Shown one piece after another: positions 18,717 through 27,433 of a stretch of DNA of 64,000 bases. Every line of letters begins with the position of its first letter. Position 1 is the stretch's first letter. Both the position numbers and the translations under genes were made by a program. The notes beneath the pieces were generated by a model. It was given only the letters and a program-made list of their open reading frames with translations. It did not search any database and was not told the DNA's origin. This DNA is from Nocardia asteroides (GTDB lineage Bacteria > Actinomycetota > Actinomycetes > Mycobacteriales > Mycobacteriaceae): contig NZ_LR134352.1 in assembly GCF_900637185.1 (NCBI RefSeq), positions 1,612,001 to 1,676,000 on the forward strand. Reading direction: 5' to 3'.

Positions 18717-18735
18717 TCAACTTAGGCTAACCTAC
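18717..18735 (+). promoter_or_regulatory. IdeR/DtxR-type iron box before irtA-like gene
   Basis: The 19-bp site has AGGCTAACCTA as its conserved half and matches 15 of 19 bases of the DtxR/IdeR consensus TTAGGTTAGGCTAACCTAA. It ends 42 bp before the ATG at 18778. With Fe2+ bound, IdeR would block transcription of the transporter pair. Confidence 0.8.
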
Positions 18736-18777
18736 CCTTGGCACACTGCCGTGGACAGGTCGAGAGGGCGAGAAGGT

Positions 18778-20616
18778 ATGACGGTGCAGGTAGCGCCGCC
18801 GCCGGGGGCGGAGTCGGGGAACCGGCTGCCCAGGGCGGCCGCGAAAGCGCAGAAACAACAGGAGGCGCAGGCGCGCAAGGAGATTCTCGCGCCGGTGTCG
18901 GGGATGCTCACGGTGGCGAGCCTGCTCGTCGCCCTCGCCTCGATCTGCACCGTGGTCCCGTTCCTGCTGATCGTGCAGGCCTGCCGGGAACTGCTGGAGT
19001 CCCCGGTCGACACCGACCGGGTGTGGTGGTTGTTCGGCGCGGCCGTCGTCGTGCTGGTGGTGCGCGCGCTGCTGCAGGCTGTCGCGCTCACCTGGTCGCA
19101 CGCCGTCGACGCCGGCTACCAGCTGACCCTGCGCCGGGCACTGGCCGACAAGCTCACCCGGGTCCCGCTCGGCTGGTTCGGTGAACGCAGCTCCGGCGAG
19201 GTCAAGACGTATCTGCGCGACGACGTCGAAGCGCTGCACTACCTGGTCGCGCACGCCCGGCTGGAGTTCGTCGGCGCGCTGGTGGTGCCGCTGGTCACCC
19301 TCGGTTACCTGTTCACCGTGGACTGGCGGCTCACCCTGGTGCTGCTGATCCCGCTGATCGCCTACTTCTTCCTGTTCGGCAAGATCATGGACCGCGACGG
19401 CCGCGACCGGCTCGCGGTCTACACCCGCTGGGAGCGGCGCACCGCCGAGGCCACCATCGAATTCGTCGACGGCATCCAGGTGGTGCGCGCGTTCGGTCAG
19501 GCGGGCAAGGCGCACACCGAGTTCCAGGCGGCGGTCGACGGCCAGGTGCAGGCGGCGCACCGGATGAAGATGCCGATCATCCGCGTGCAGTCGGCCTCCG
19601 ACATCGTGGTGATGCCGGTCTTCGTCATGCTGATCGTGATCGTCGGCGGGCTCGGCTTCGTCGGCCTCGGCTGGGTGGACCCCCTCGACCTGCTGCCGTT
19701 CCTGCTGGTCGGGCTGGGTATCGGCAGTTCGCTGCTCGGCCTCGGCTACGGTTCGCAGGCCCTGCGCGCCGGTGCGGCCGCGGCGCAGCGCCTGCACGAG
19801 CTGCAGCGGACGCCGGAGCTGGAGATCGTCGCGTCGACCACGGCGGCGGGCGGTCCGGACGGTGTCGTCCGCTTCGAGGGTGTCGAATTCGCCTACCGCA
19901 GTGGTCACGACGTGCTGCGCGGCATCGACCTCGAGCTGACGCCGGGCACCATCACCGCGCTGGTCGGCCCGAGCGGCTCGGGCAAATCGACGCTGGCCAA
20001 GCTGCTGCCCCGGTTCTACGACGTGGGCGCGGGCCGGATCACCATCGACGGCCGCGACATCCGCGAATTCAGCAGCGAAGAGCTGTACCGCACCGTCGGA
20101 TTCGTGTTCCAGGACGTGCGCCTGATCCGCGGCTCGATCCGGGAGAACCTGCTGATCGCGCGCCCCGACGCCGACGACGCCGCCATCGAGCGGGCCAGCC
20201 GGGCCGCCCAGATCCACGACCGGATCACGGCGCTGCCGCGCGGCTACGACTCCGAGATCGGCGTCGACGCCACCCTGTCCGGCGGTGAGGCGCAACGGCT
20301 CTCGATCGCCCGCGCCCTGCTGGCCGACACCCCGGTGCTGGTGCTCGACGAGGCCACCGCCTTCGCCGACCCCGAATCCGAGGCCGCGGTCCAGGACGCG
20401 CTGGCCGCGCTGGTCGCCAACCGCACGGTGCTGGTGATCGCGCATCGCCTGCACACCATCACCGGCGTCGACCGGATCCTGGTGCTGGAGAACGGCACCC
20501 TCGTCGAACAGGGCACACACGCCGAACTGCACGCCGCGGGCGGGTTGTATCAGCGGCTCTGGGAGATCAACGAGGCCGCGCTCGGCACGCTCGCGCTGGT
20601 GGAGGAAACACGATGA
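18778..20616 (+). CDS. ABC half-transporter, IrtA-like (siderophore uptake)
   Basis: 612 aa: an exporter-type six-helix transmembrane domain (residues about 40-330) followed by a nucleotide-binding domain. Walker A is GPSGSGKST, the signature LSGGEAQR, Walker B VLVLDEATAFAD and the H-loop IAHRLHT. In mycobacteria IrtA/IrtB import ferric mycobactin despite having an exporter fold. IrtA there carries an N-terminal FAD-binding SIP domain; here that domain is absent and a separate SIP protein is encoded at 24382-25089. The ATG at 18778 has AGAAGG upstream; the frame continues 5' through the iron box and is not a start. Its stop overlaps the partner gene (ATGA). Confidence 0.85.
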   Translation: MTVQVAPPPGAESGNRLPRAAAKAQKQQEAQARKEILAPVSGMLTVASLLVALASICTVVPFLLIVQACRELLESPVDTDRVWWLFGAAVVVLVVRALLQAVALTWSHAVDAGYQLTLRRALADKLTRVPLGWFGERSSGEVKTYLRDDVEALHYLVAHARLEFVGALVVPLVTLGYLFTVDWRLTLVLLIPLIAYFFLFGKIMDRDGRDRLAVYTRWERRTAEATIEFVDGIQVVRAFGQAGKAHTEFQAAVDGQVQAAHRMKMPIIRVQSASDIVVMPVFVMLIVIVGGLGFVGLGWVDPLDLLPFLLVGLGIGSSLLGLGYGSQALRAGAAAAQRLHELQRTPELEIVASTTAAGGPDGVVRFEGVEFAYRSGHDVLRGIDLELTPGTITALVGPSGSGKSTLAKLLPRFYDVGAGRITIDGRDIREFSSEELYRTVGFVFQDVRLIRGSIRENLLIARPDADDAAIERASRAAQIHDRITALPRGYDSEIGVDATLSGGEAQRLSIARALLADTPVLVLDEATAFADPESEAAVQDALAALVANRTVLVIAHRLHTITGVDRILVLENGTLVEQGTHAELHAAGGLYQRLWEINEAALGTLALVEETR

Positions 20617-22349
20617 TCCGCAAGGTTTTCCGGCTCGTCCCCGACGAGTTCGCCCCGCTCATCCCGCGCCTGCTCGCGGCCATCGTGATCCAGGCGCTGT
20701 GCCAGGCCGTCGCGTATCTGCTGCTGGTGCCGGTGCTGGAGGCGCTGTTCGGCGACGATCTGGACCAGGCCTGGCTGTGGGCCCTCGGCATGGCCGCCGC
20801 CGTGGCGGGCGTGATCGTCTTCGGCTATCTGCAGGCCGTGATCGGGCTGCGGATCGGGCTCGGGATGCAGCGCGGGCTGCAGACCCGCCTGGGCGATCAG
20901 CTCAACGCGCTGCCGCTGGGCTGGTTCGAGGGCCGCGACGCCGGTCCGCTGTCGCGGGTGATGGTCGAGCAGGTCCGCGAGATGCAGGGCCTGATCGCCT
21001 ACCTGCTCACCAAGGTGCTCACCGGCATCATCGTGCCGCTGGTCGTCGCGCTCGGCATGCTGGTCGTCGACTGGCGGATCGGCGTGGCCATGCTGCTGGC
21101 CGCGCCGGTGCTCTACCTGGTGAACAACCTGGCCAACCGGGCCTACACGGGCGCCGACGCGCGCCTGCACGCCGCGGCGGCCGAGGCCGATTCGCGGGTC
21201 GTGGAATTCGCGCAGGCGCAGCCGGTGCTGCGGGCCTTCGGCGCGGTCGGCGCGGGCAACAAGGCGCTGGACGCGGCGCTGGTCGGGCAGCGCTCGGCGG
21301 TGCGCAAGATGATGGTCGCGACGGTGCCGGGACTGATCGTCTTCGCGCTCTTCGTGCAGGCGGTGTTCCTGGTGCTGGCCTACATCGCGGTGGTGCAGGT
21401 GACCGACGGCTCGATCTCGGCCGCCGCGGCGATCGCGCTGATCGCGGTGAGCTCGCGCTTCATCGAACCGGTCAACCAGGCCGCGCAGCTGGGCGCCGCG
21501 CTGCGCTCGGCCGCGGCCGCCGCCGACCGGATCACCGATCTGCTGGCCGAGCCCACCCTGCCGGCGCCCACCGAGCCGGTGACCCCCGGCGCGCCCGCGG
21601 TCGTCTTCGACGACGTGAGCTTCGGCTACCGCCCCGGCGAGCCGGTGTTGTCGAACCTGTCGTTCACCGTGCCCGCGGGCACGACCACCGCGATCGTCGG
21701 ACCCAGCGGTGCGGGCAAGACCACGCTGCTGCGCCTGGCCGCCCGCTTCTACGACGTGGAGTCCGGCGCGGTGTCGGTCGGCGAACACGATGTGCGCGAA
21801 CAGCCGTCGGAGACCCTGCTCGATCAGCTGTCGCTGGTCTTCCAGAACGTCTACCTGTTCAACCGTTCGGTGGCCGACAACATCCGCATCGGCAAGCCCG
21901 GCGCCACCGACGCCGAGCTCGACCGCGCGGCGGTCGCGGCCAGGGTCGACGAGATCGTCGAGCGCCTGCCCGACGGCATCGACACCATGGTCGGCGAGGG
22001 CGGCACCTCGTTGTCCGGCGGTGAGCGCCAGCGGGTTTCGATCGCCCGCGCCCTGCTCAAGGACGCGCCGATCGTGCTGCTCGACGAGGCGACCAGCGCG
22101 CTCGACCCGCACAGCGAGGCCGTGGTGGTGCGCGGCATCCACGAATTGACCAGGGACAAGACGGTTCTCGTCGTCGCGCACCGGCTCTCGACCATCGCGC
22201 ACGCCGACCAGATCCTGTTCCTGGACAACGGGCGGATCGCCGAACGCGGCACCCACGCGGAACTGCTGGCGCTGGACGGGCGCTACGCCGCCTTCTGGAA
22301 CGAGCGCGAACGCGCCACCGGCTGGCGACTGGAGTCCGTCTCCGCCTGA
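20613..22349 (+). CDS. ABC half-transporter, IrtB-like (siderophore uptake)
   Basis: 578 aa, partner of the preceding gene in a heterodimeric ABC transporter. Six hydrophobic helices (residues about 15-310) are followed by an ATPase domain with Walker A GPSGAGKTT, signature LSGGERQR, Walker B IVLLDEATSALD and H-loop VAHRLST. Both ATP sites of the dimer look catalytically complete. Overlap of four bases with the upstream gene and a shared iron box support one iron-repressed operon. A ferric-nocobactin substrate is inferred from the neighbourhood. Confidence 0.87.
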   Translation: MIRKVFRLVPDEFAPLIPRLLAAIVIQALCQAVAYLLLVPVLEALFGDDLDQAWLWALGMAAAVAGVIVFGYLQAVIGLRIGLGMQRGLQTRLGDQLNALPLGWFEGRDAGPLSRVMVEQVREMQGLIAYLLTKVLTGIIVPLVVALGMLVVDWRIGVAMLLAAPVLYLVNNLANRAYTGADARLHAAAAEADSRVVEFAQAQPVLRAFGAVGAGNKALDAALVGQRSAVRKMMVATVPGLIVFALFVQAVFLVLAYIAVVQVTDGSISAAAAIALIAVSSRFIEPVNQAAQLGAALRSAAAAADRITDLLAEPTLPAPTEPVTPGAPAVVFDDVSFGYRPGEPVLSNLSFTVPAGTTTAIVGPSGAGKTTLLRLAARFYDVESGAVSVGEHDVREQPSETLLDQLSLVFQNVYLFNRSVADNIRIGKPGATDAELDRAAVAARVDEIVERLPDGIDTMVGEGGTSLSGGERQRVSIARALLKDAPIVLLDEATSALDPHSEAVVVRGIHELTRDKTVLVVAHRLSTIAHADQILFLDNGRIAERGTHAELLALDGRYAAFWNERERATGWRLESVSA

Positions 22350-22356
22350 TCCGGAC

Positions 22357-22394
22357 CGAAAAGGGGCCGTCGCGCGTGCGACGGCCCCTTTTCG
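22357..22394. terminator. Strong bidirectional terminator
   Basis: A perfect 17-bp stem (CGAAAAGGGGCCGTCGC and its complement) with a GCGT loop ends in CTTTTCG on the plus strand and in the same on the minus strand. It separates the convergent irtB-like and PPOX genes. Confidence 0.92.
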
Positions 22395-22399
22395 TGTGT

Positions 22400-22819
22400 T
22401 CAGAAGCCGCGCAGGCGATCCGGTGTGATGTGGATCGGGGTCGAGTACGTCTGGAAGAACTCGTCCTCGGTCATCTTGATGTCGACGAAGCCCTGCGTGT
22501 ATTTGCGCACGTAGTCGGCCACCGTCTCCGCGCTCACCGGCTCGCCGACCCGCGCGGTCCCGGTGAACACGGCGACCTCGCCGCCGGTGTCGGTGCTGTT
22601 GAAGTTCAGCGCCACCCGGGGATTGCGGGCGAGGTGGGCCAGCCGCTTCGCCGCGGGCATGGTGTAGATCAGGAACGTCGAGTCCTGCCACAGGAACCAC
22701 ACCGGGTTGGGTTGCGGGGTGCCGTCGGCGCCGAGGGTGGTGAGCCAGATGACGTGCTCGTCGGCCAGGCGGCGGGCCACCTGGGCGCCGAAGGGAGTGC
22801 TCTCGTCGGGAACGGTCAC
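22400..22819 (-). CDS. PPOX-class F420-dependent oxidoreductase
   Basis: About 139 aa with the split-barrel flavin/F420-binding fold. The strands HVIWLTTLGADGTPQPNPVWF and FLIYTMPAAKRLAHLARNPRVALNF are typical of FDOR/Rv1155-like proteins that use F420 rather than FMN. The GTG at 22819 is preceded by GAGGAG; the frame is open further but without a site. The reaction and substrate are unknown. It is the last gene before the strong terminator. Confidence 0.8.
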   Translation of the reverse strand: MTVPDESTPFGAQVARRLADEHVIWLTTLGADGTPQPNPVWFLWQDSTFLIYTMPAAKRLAHLARNPRVALNFNSTDTGGEVAVFTGTARVGEPVSAETVADYVRKYTQGFVDIKMTEDEFFQTYSTPIHITPDRLRGF

Positions 22820-22891
22820 GGTGTGCTCCTCGCGGGGTCGGGTGCCGGACGGCGTCCTGGTCTCCACCTTGGCCGAACTCGGCCGCGACCG

Positions 22892-24253
22892 CTACCGGCC
22901 CGCCACCGGTCCGCCCTCGACGCCGGGGTGCGCGGCCGCCGCTGCCGCGATCGCGGCGTGCTCGCCGCGTAGGAACGGCACCAGGATGTCGTTGGCGGTG
23001 CGCTGGGTGTCCACCGCGTCGCGCGATCCGGCGAACAGATTGCGGGCCACGACACGGACCGGTGCGGCGAGGAATTGGTGCACGTCGGCGAAGCCGTAGT
23101 GGTCGGCGTCGGTGATCTCGTAGCGGAAGCCGGGGGCCCGCAACCGGTGCAGGACGGCGTTGTTGCCGTCGGTGTAGCGCGCGGAGTGGCCGGTCACGTC
23201 GTGGTCGCTCTCCAGCAGCAGTACCGGGCGGTCCAGCGAGCGTTCGGTCAGGTCGCCGTAGAGCGTGCCGTCGATATTGGCGGCGGCGGTCAGGCGCGGA
23301 TCGGTGGACAGCGCCGACAGCGCGGCGGCGCCGCCGAGGGAGTGGCCGATCGCGGTGACCTGGGCGAGGTCGACGCGGCCCGCCAGCGGGCCGAGCGTGT
23401 CCGGTCGGCCCAGCTGGTCCAGCACGAAACGCAGGTCGGCCGTGCGGGTGTCGAGGCGTTCGGTCATGTACCGGAGCTGGTCGGGATCGTCGGCGGCGAT
23501 GTTCTCGACCGTGGTGGCGACGGTGCCGTCGGCCAGTTCGGTGACGCCCGATTCGTAGGGATGGTCGACGGCGAGGACGACGAAACCGCGACTGGCCAGG
23601 TCGGTGGCGAGTCCGGTGTAGAAGGCGCGCGGCGCGCCGTAGCCGGGGGAGAACAGCACCACCGGCCAGCGTTCCCGCTCCGGCGCGACATCGACGTCGG
23701 CCGCCGCGTTGGTGTCGATGTGGCTGTAGTTCGACAGGACGAAGCCGGGAATCATCGACACCCGATCGGGCAGCCTGCCGTCGCCGTCGAGGTAGACGTA
23801 CTGCCTGCCGGAGACCTGCTCGGCCGGATACCAGGCCTGCGCGACGACATTGCGCCGGTCATCGGCCGCGGTCACCGGCTCGGGCCGCGACTCGTCGACC
23901 CAGCGGAAGATCTCCGAGCCGACCGCGTAGGGCCCGGTGGGTTCGGGCAGCTCGGGCACCGGCGGCAGCGCCCACGGCAGCAGCGACAGCGCGGCGAGAA
24001 CCCCGATCCCGGAGCGGAACAGCACGCGCTTGCCCGCACCCGCGGTCATCACGAACGCGAACATCACCGCGATCAGCAGGTAGGCGGGCAGCCAGTGCCA
24101 GTAGTAGTCCTCGACGATCGCCAGCAGCAGGGCGTAGATGACGAGGACCGGCAGGGCGAAGGGTGCGGCCCGCCTGCCGATCCGGGGCGCGGCGACCAAG
24201 GTGATCGCCAGCGCCACGGTGGCCACCAGCAGGACGGCGTCGAGGACGGACAC
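22892..24253 (-). CDS. Membrane-anchored alpha/beta hydrolase (PAF-acetylhydrolase-like)
   Basis: 453 aa. Three or four hydrophobic helices occupy residues 1-100, and an alpha/beta hydrolase domain follows. The nucleophile elbow GHSLGGAAAL, the oxyanion region FSPGYGAPR, an acid in LLLESDHD and a histidine in ADHYGFAD form a plausible catalytic set, arranged as in platelet-activating-factor acetylhydrolase and chlorophyllase-like lipases. A lipid or ester substrate is inference. GTG start; no good ribosome-binding site, so the exact N-terminus is uncertain. Confidence 0.75.
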   Translation of the reverse strand: MSVLDAVLLVATVALAITLVAAPRIGRRAAPFALPVLVIYALLLAIVEDYYWHWLPAYLLIAVMFAFVMTAGAGKRVLFRSGIGVLAALSLLPWALPPVPELPEPTGPYAVGSEIFRWVDESRPEPVTAADDRRNVVAQAWYPAEQVSGRQYVYLDGDGRLPDRVSMIPGFVLSNYSHIDTNAAADVDVAPERERWPVVLFSPGYGAPRAFYTGLATDLASRGFVVLAVDHPYESGVTELADGTVATTVENIAADDPDQLRYMTERLDTRTADLRFVLDQLGRPDTLGPLAGRVDLAQVTAIGHSLGGAAALSALSTDPRLTAAANIDGTLYGDLTERSLDRPVLLLESDHDVTGHSARYTDGNNAVLHRLRAPGFRYEITDADHYGFADVHQFLAAPVRVVARNLFAGSRDAVDTQRTANDILVPFLRGEHAAIAAAAAAHPGVEGGPVAGR

Positions 24254-24381
24254 GCGCGCTCGTTTCGCTCGGGGTCGGTGCGCGGATCACCGACCGGCTC
24301 GATCAGCTTGCCGCGGTGGCGGCTACGCGCGCATCGGCACCGAGGCCGATCCGTGGTCACCCCGGAGGATGACCGCGGGTC

Positions 24382-25089
24382 TCACTTCCAGTAGGCCTGC
24401 GACTTGATCGCGGTCTTGGGCAGCGCGTGCTGACCCTTGAGCGTCTTCACGATCGAGCGGGTGGTCTGGCCGCAGCACGCGACCCACGCGAAGGCGTCGC
24501 CCGCGCAGCTCATCTCCTGCGCGGCCTCGCGCATCAGCCTGCCGTCGTCGACCCGCTGCAGCCAGGTGAGCTGGTGGTGCGGCTTGTTGCGCACCGGGAT
24601 GGTCTGGTCGGACTCGTACTGCCACTCCAGCCAGACCCGCGCCGGGGTGTCACCGATGGCGTCGAGCAGCGAGTTGATGGCGGGCAGCGAGGCGGTGTCA
24701 CCGAAGACGACGTACTCGCCGGGGGTCTGCTCGGGGAGCTGGAAGTCCGAGCCGAGGACCGTCGCCTCGAGCGGGTCGCCTGCCTTGGCGCGGGCGGCCC
24801 AGTTGGCGGCCGGGCCGTTGTGCAGCGCGAAGTCGATGTAGGCGGTGCCGGTCTCGGGGTCGGGGTCGACGAGGGTGTAGCCGCGGTGGTGCAGCTTGTC
24901 GCTCTCGGCGTCGGGGATCCACAGGCGGATCCACTGGGTGGGGTGCACGGGGTGGTCGGCGAGCAGGCCGCCCAGGTCGACGCCGATCCGGATGAACTTG
25001 TCGGTGATCTGCTCGGAGGACGTCACCGTCAGCTTGTAGTCGGCGCCACCCCAGGCCTTGGTGATGAGGCCGTTCAATCCCTTACCCAT
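24382..25089 (-). CDS. Siderophore-interacting protein (SIP, FAD-binding ferric reductase)
   Basis: 235 aa of the SIP/ViuB family: an FAD-binding beta-barrel (residues about 15-120, with HRGYTLVDPDP and the HNGPAANWAARAKAGD segment) and an NAD(P)H-binding part (VVFGDTASLPAINSLLDAIG, then WVACCGQTT). It should release iron from imported siderophore by reduction. It corresponds to the SIP domain fused to mycobacterial IrtA but is a separate gene here. The iron box starts five bases before its ATG, leaving no room for a ribosome-binding site, so the mRNA is probably leaderless. Confidence 0.88.
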   Translation of the reverse strand: MGKGLNGLITKAWGGADYKLTVTSSEQITDKFIRIGVDLGGLLADHPVHPTQWIRLWIPDAESDKLHHRGYTLVDPDPETGTAYIDFALHNGPAANWAARAKAGDPLEATVLGSDFQLPEQTPGEYVVFGDTASLPAINSLLDAIGDTPARVWLEWQYESDQTIPVRNKPHHQLTWLQRVDDGRLMREAAQEMSCAGDAFAWVACCGQTTRSIVKTLKGQHALPKTAIKSQAYWK

Positions 25090-25093
25090 GCCG

Positions 25094-25112
25094 TTAGGTT
25101 AGCCTAAGGTCA
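25094..25112 (-). promoter_or_regulatory. IdeR-type iron box before the SIP gene
   Basis: TTAGGTTAG begins a 19-bp site with 15 of 19 matches to the IdeR consensus. On the minus strand TAACCT within the box could be the -10, placing the transcript start at or next to the SIP ATG. Confidence 0.8.
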
Positions 25113-25154
25113 CTTGTTTGTCTGCATAGGCGTTCGGGGGGCGCGTTGGTCAGA

Positions 25155-25173
25155 TAAGGTAAGCCTATGCAAA
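25155..25173 (+). promoter_or_regulatory. IdeR-type iron box before nbtG
   Basis: TAAGGTAAGCCTATGCAAA matches 13 of 19 bases of the IdeR consensus, weaker than the other boxes. It lies 76 bp before the nbtG start and 42 bp from the SIP box, so the divergent pair is served by two sites. Confidence 0.6.
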
Positions 25174-25249
25174 TATGGGGTTCGTGTCCGGGGATTCGCC
25201 CTGTGGACGATCCCGGCGCGATATGCGTGAGAGAGCGGAGAACGAACCG

Positions 25250-26530
25250 GTGGAAACCCTCCTGGTAGTCGGCGCGGGGCCGAAAGCCCTTGCGGTGGCA
25301 GCGAAATCGCACGTCCTGCGCACTCTCGGCCTGCCCGCGCCGCGCGTGGTCGTCGTGGAGTCGCACGCGGTCGGCGGCAACTGGCTGCCCAGCGGCGGCT
25401 GGACCGACGGACAGCACCGCCTCGGCACCAGCCCCGAGAAGGACATCGGCTTCCCGTACCGCTCCACCTGGGCGCGCGGCCACAACCGCGAGATCGACCA
25501 GGCGATGTCGGCCTTCAGCTGGACCGCGTTCCTCATCGAACACGGCACCTACTCCGAATGGATCGACCGCGGCAGGCCGAGCCCGCAGCACCACGTGTGG
25601 GCCAAATACCTGCAGTGGGTGGCCAAGTCGATCGATCTCGACCTGGTTCTCGGCCGGGTCACGAGCATCGGCCACGGTGGCACCGGTGAGCAGTGGCAGG
25701 TCGAGGTCGTCGACGCCGACGGCAACCGCTCCGAGCTCACCGCCGACGGACTGATGATCACCGGCCCCGGCCGCAGCAGCCGCGCGCTGGCCGAGGACCC
25801 GCGCGTGCTCAGCATCGCCGAGTTCTGGGATCTGGCAGGCAAGCGCAGCCTGCCCGCCGCCTCCCGCGCCGCGGTGATCGGCGGCGGCGAGACCGCGGGT
25901 TCGGCGCTGGACGAGCTGGTCCGGCACGAGATGCTGACCATCTCGGTGATCTCGCCGATGGCCACCCTCTACACCCGCGGCGAGAGCTTCTTCGAGAACT
26001 CGCTGTTCAGTGATCCGGTGAAGTGGAACGCGCTCAGCATCCAGGAGCGCCGCGACGTGATCCGCCGCACCGACCGCGGGGTGTTCTCGGTGCGCGTGCA
26101 GGAGAGCCTGCTCGGCGACAACCGGGTCCACCACCTGCAGGGCCGGGTCACCAAGATTGCGGCGCAGGGCGAGGCGCTGGCGCTGACCCTCAGCAACGAG
26201 CTGCGTGCCGACCAGGTGCACAACTTCGATCTGGTCGTCGACGCCACCGGCGGACAGCCGCTGTGGTTCGTCGACCTGTTCGACCAGCAGACCGCCGACC
26301 TGCTCGAACTCGCGGTGGGCGGCCCGCTCACCCAGCAGCGGATCGAGTCCTCGATCGGCTACGACCTGGCCGTCACCGGCCTGGCGGGCAAGCTGTACCT
26401 GCCGAACATGGCGGCCATGGCGCAGGGCCCCGGCTTCCCGAATCTGTCCTGCCTGGGCGAACTCTCGGACCGCGTGCTGCGCACCGAGCCGGCCAGGGCT
26501 CGCGCCGGCGCGGCGCTCGCCGCTCGCTGA
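25250..26530 (+). CDS. nbtG: L-lysine N6-monooxygenase (nocobactin biosynthesis)
   Basis: About 426 aa, close in length to mycobacterial MbtG. FAD- and NADPH-dependent N-hydroxylation of lysine side chains gives the hydroxamate iron ligands. Visible motifs are the FAD-binding VVGAGPKALAVAAK at the N-terminus, the NADPH-binding VIGGGETAGSALDEL near residue 205, and a late VVDATGGQP. The GTG at 25250 has GGAGAAC upstream and places the Rossmann motif at residues 6-10 as in MbtG; ATGs further 5' (25223) are less likely. It has its own iron box and is divergent from the SIP gene. Confidence 0.9.
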   Translation: METLLVVGAGPKALAVAAKSHVLRTLGLPAPRVVVVESHAVGGNWLPSGGWTDGQHRLGTSPEKDIGFPYRSTWARGHNREIDQAMSAFSWTAFLIEHGTYSEWIDRGRPSPQHHVWAKYLQWVAKSIDLDLVLGRVTSIGHGGTGEQWQVEVVDADGNRSELTADGLMITGPGRSSRALAEDPRVLSIAEFWDLAGKRSLPAASRAAVIGGGETAGSALDELVRHEMLTISVISPMATLYTRGESFFENSLFSDPVKWNALSIQERRDVIRRTDRGVFSVRVQESLLGDNRVHHLQGRVTKIAAQGEALALTLSNELRADQVHNFDLVVDATGGQPLWFVDLFDQQTADLLELAVGGPLTQQRIESSIGYDLAVTGLAGKLYLPNMAAMAQGPGFPNLSCLGELSDRVLRTEPARARAGAALAAR

Positions 26531-26556
26531 GTTTTCGGAGCGCTGGCGCGCTCGAG

Positions 26557-26647
26557 GTCGCGGCCCCTTGGGTCCCGCCGGTCAGGCACCGTTGCTTGCT
26601 CCTTCGTCGCGTACGCAACGGCGCCTGACCGGCGGGACGGCCGCGAC
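26557..26647. repeat. Long extragenic inverted repeat (cruciform-like)
   Basis: Three nested complementary segments: 26557-26565 with 26639-26647 (9 bp), 26572-26587 with 26623-26638 (16 bp) and 26589-26595 with 26615-26621 (7 bp). They are separated by a 6-nt bulge and one mismatch around a 19-nt loop. It lies between the convergent ends of nbtG and nbtH. It may terminate both, or be a copy of a dispersed palindromic element. Further GC-rich repeats continue to 26700. Confidence 0.75.
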
Positions 26648-26703
26648 GGCCGCTGCGCGGCCTGCCCCTCCTCGGGGTCGGGGCGTGCGGGGCCCGGTGG
26701 GAG

Positions 26704-27369
26704 TCAGTCGCGGGCGACCGGGAGGTCGGCCGGGGTGCGCGGGGTCGCGTAGAGGGCGATGCGGCGGGTGGGGCGGACGTCGAATTCGCCGACGCGGTGC
26801 CAGCCGATCTTGTCGAAGCTGCGGCAGATGGCCTGGTTGCGGTGGTCCGGGTCGCCGACCACGCGGCGGCATTCGGGATTCGCGGCGAAGATCGCGGTGG
26901 CCATGCCTGCGATCCAGGCGGACATGATGCCCTTGCCGATCACCCGGGTGTCGGCGGTGGCGATGTGGAAGCCGATGTCGCCGGGGCGGGCGTCGTAGAG
27001 GCGGCCGATCTCGTCCTTGGCGGCGCGGTACAGCTCGATGTAGGCGATGTCGCGCACGCCCAGCTCGGGCTCGCCGAGGACGGCGAAGTCGAGGCTGAGA
27101 ATGTGTGGGCGCGAATAGGTTCCGGCCAGCTGGGCCCGGATGTCGGCGCGGCGGCGGTCGGCGTCGTAGTCCTGTTCCCAGGACTCGAGCAGGTGCGGGC
27201 GGGCCATCCACTCGGCCAGCAGCTCGGGGTCGGTGCCGTCCGGGTCGGCTACGCGCATCGAGAACGGTGCCTCGAACACCGGCAGCGCGGGCGCCGGCGC
27301 TGCGGCCACGTCGGCGGGCAGGTCGGTCTGCTCGCGGGGCAGCACGTAGGGGGTCCCGGCGCGGGTCAT
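26704..27369 (-). CDS. nbtH: Lysine N-acyltransferase (MbtK-like, nocobactin biosynthesis)
   Basis: GNAT-fold enzyme of the MbtK/IucB type, about 221 aa. It would transfer an acyl group (fatty acyl in mycobactins) to N6-hydroxylysine. The segments HLLESWEQDYD, IAYIELYRAAKDEIGRLYD and GIGFHIA-type sequence (GDIGFHIATADTRVIGKGI), then ECRRVVGDPDHRNQAICRSFDKIGW, are family landmarks. I start at the ATG at 27369 with GGAG ten bases upstream; an ATG at 27393 and a TTG at 27405 lack usable sites. The iron box at 27415-27433 lies between it and the divergent nbtA operon. Confidence 0.88.
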   Translation of the reverse strand: MTRAGTPYVLPREQTDLPADVAAAPAPALPVFEAPFSMRVADPDGTDPELLAEWMARPHLLESWEQDYDADRRRADIRAQLAGTYSRPHILSLDFAVLGEPELGVRDIAYIELYRAAKDEIGRLYDARPGDIGFHIATADTRVIGKGIMSAWIAGMATAIFAANPECRRVVGDPDHRNQAICRSFDKIGWHRVGEFDVRPTRRIALYATPRTPADLPVARD

Positions 27370-27414
27370 CAGCTGGGTGCTCCGTTCGATCATCACCTTG
27401 GTCAACTCAGTTGG

Positions 27415-27433
27415 TAAGGCTAGCCTATACTAA
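27415..27433. promoter_or_regulatory. IdeR-type iron box shared by nbtH and the nbtA operon
   Basis: TAAGGCTAGCCTATACTAA matches 14 of 19 consensus bases. TATACT at 27426-27431 inside it is a good -10 for the plus-strand nbtA operon. A single site could repress both directions. IdeR sites upstream of nbtA and nbtH have been reported in N. farcinica. Confidence 0.8.
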
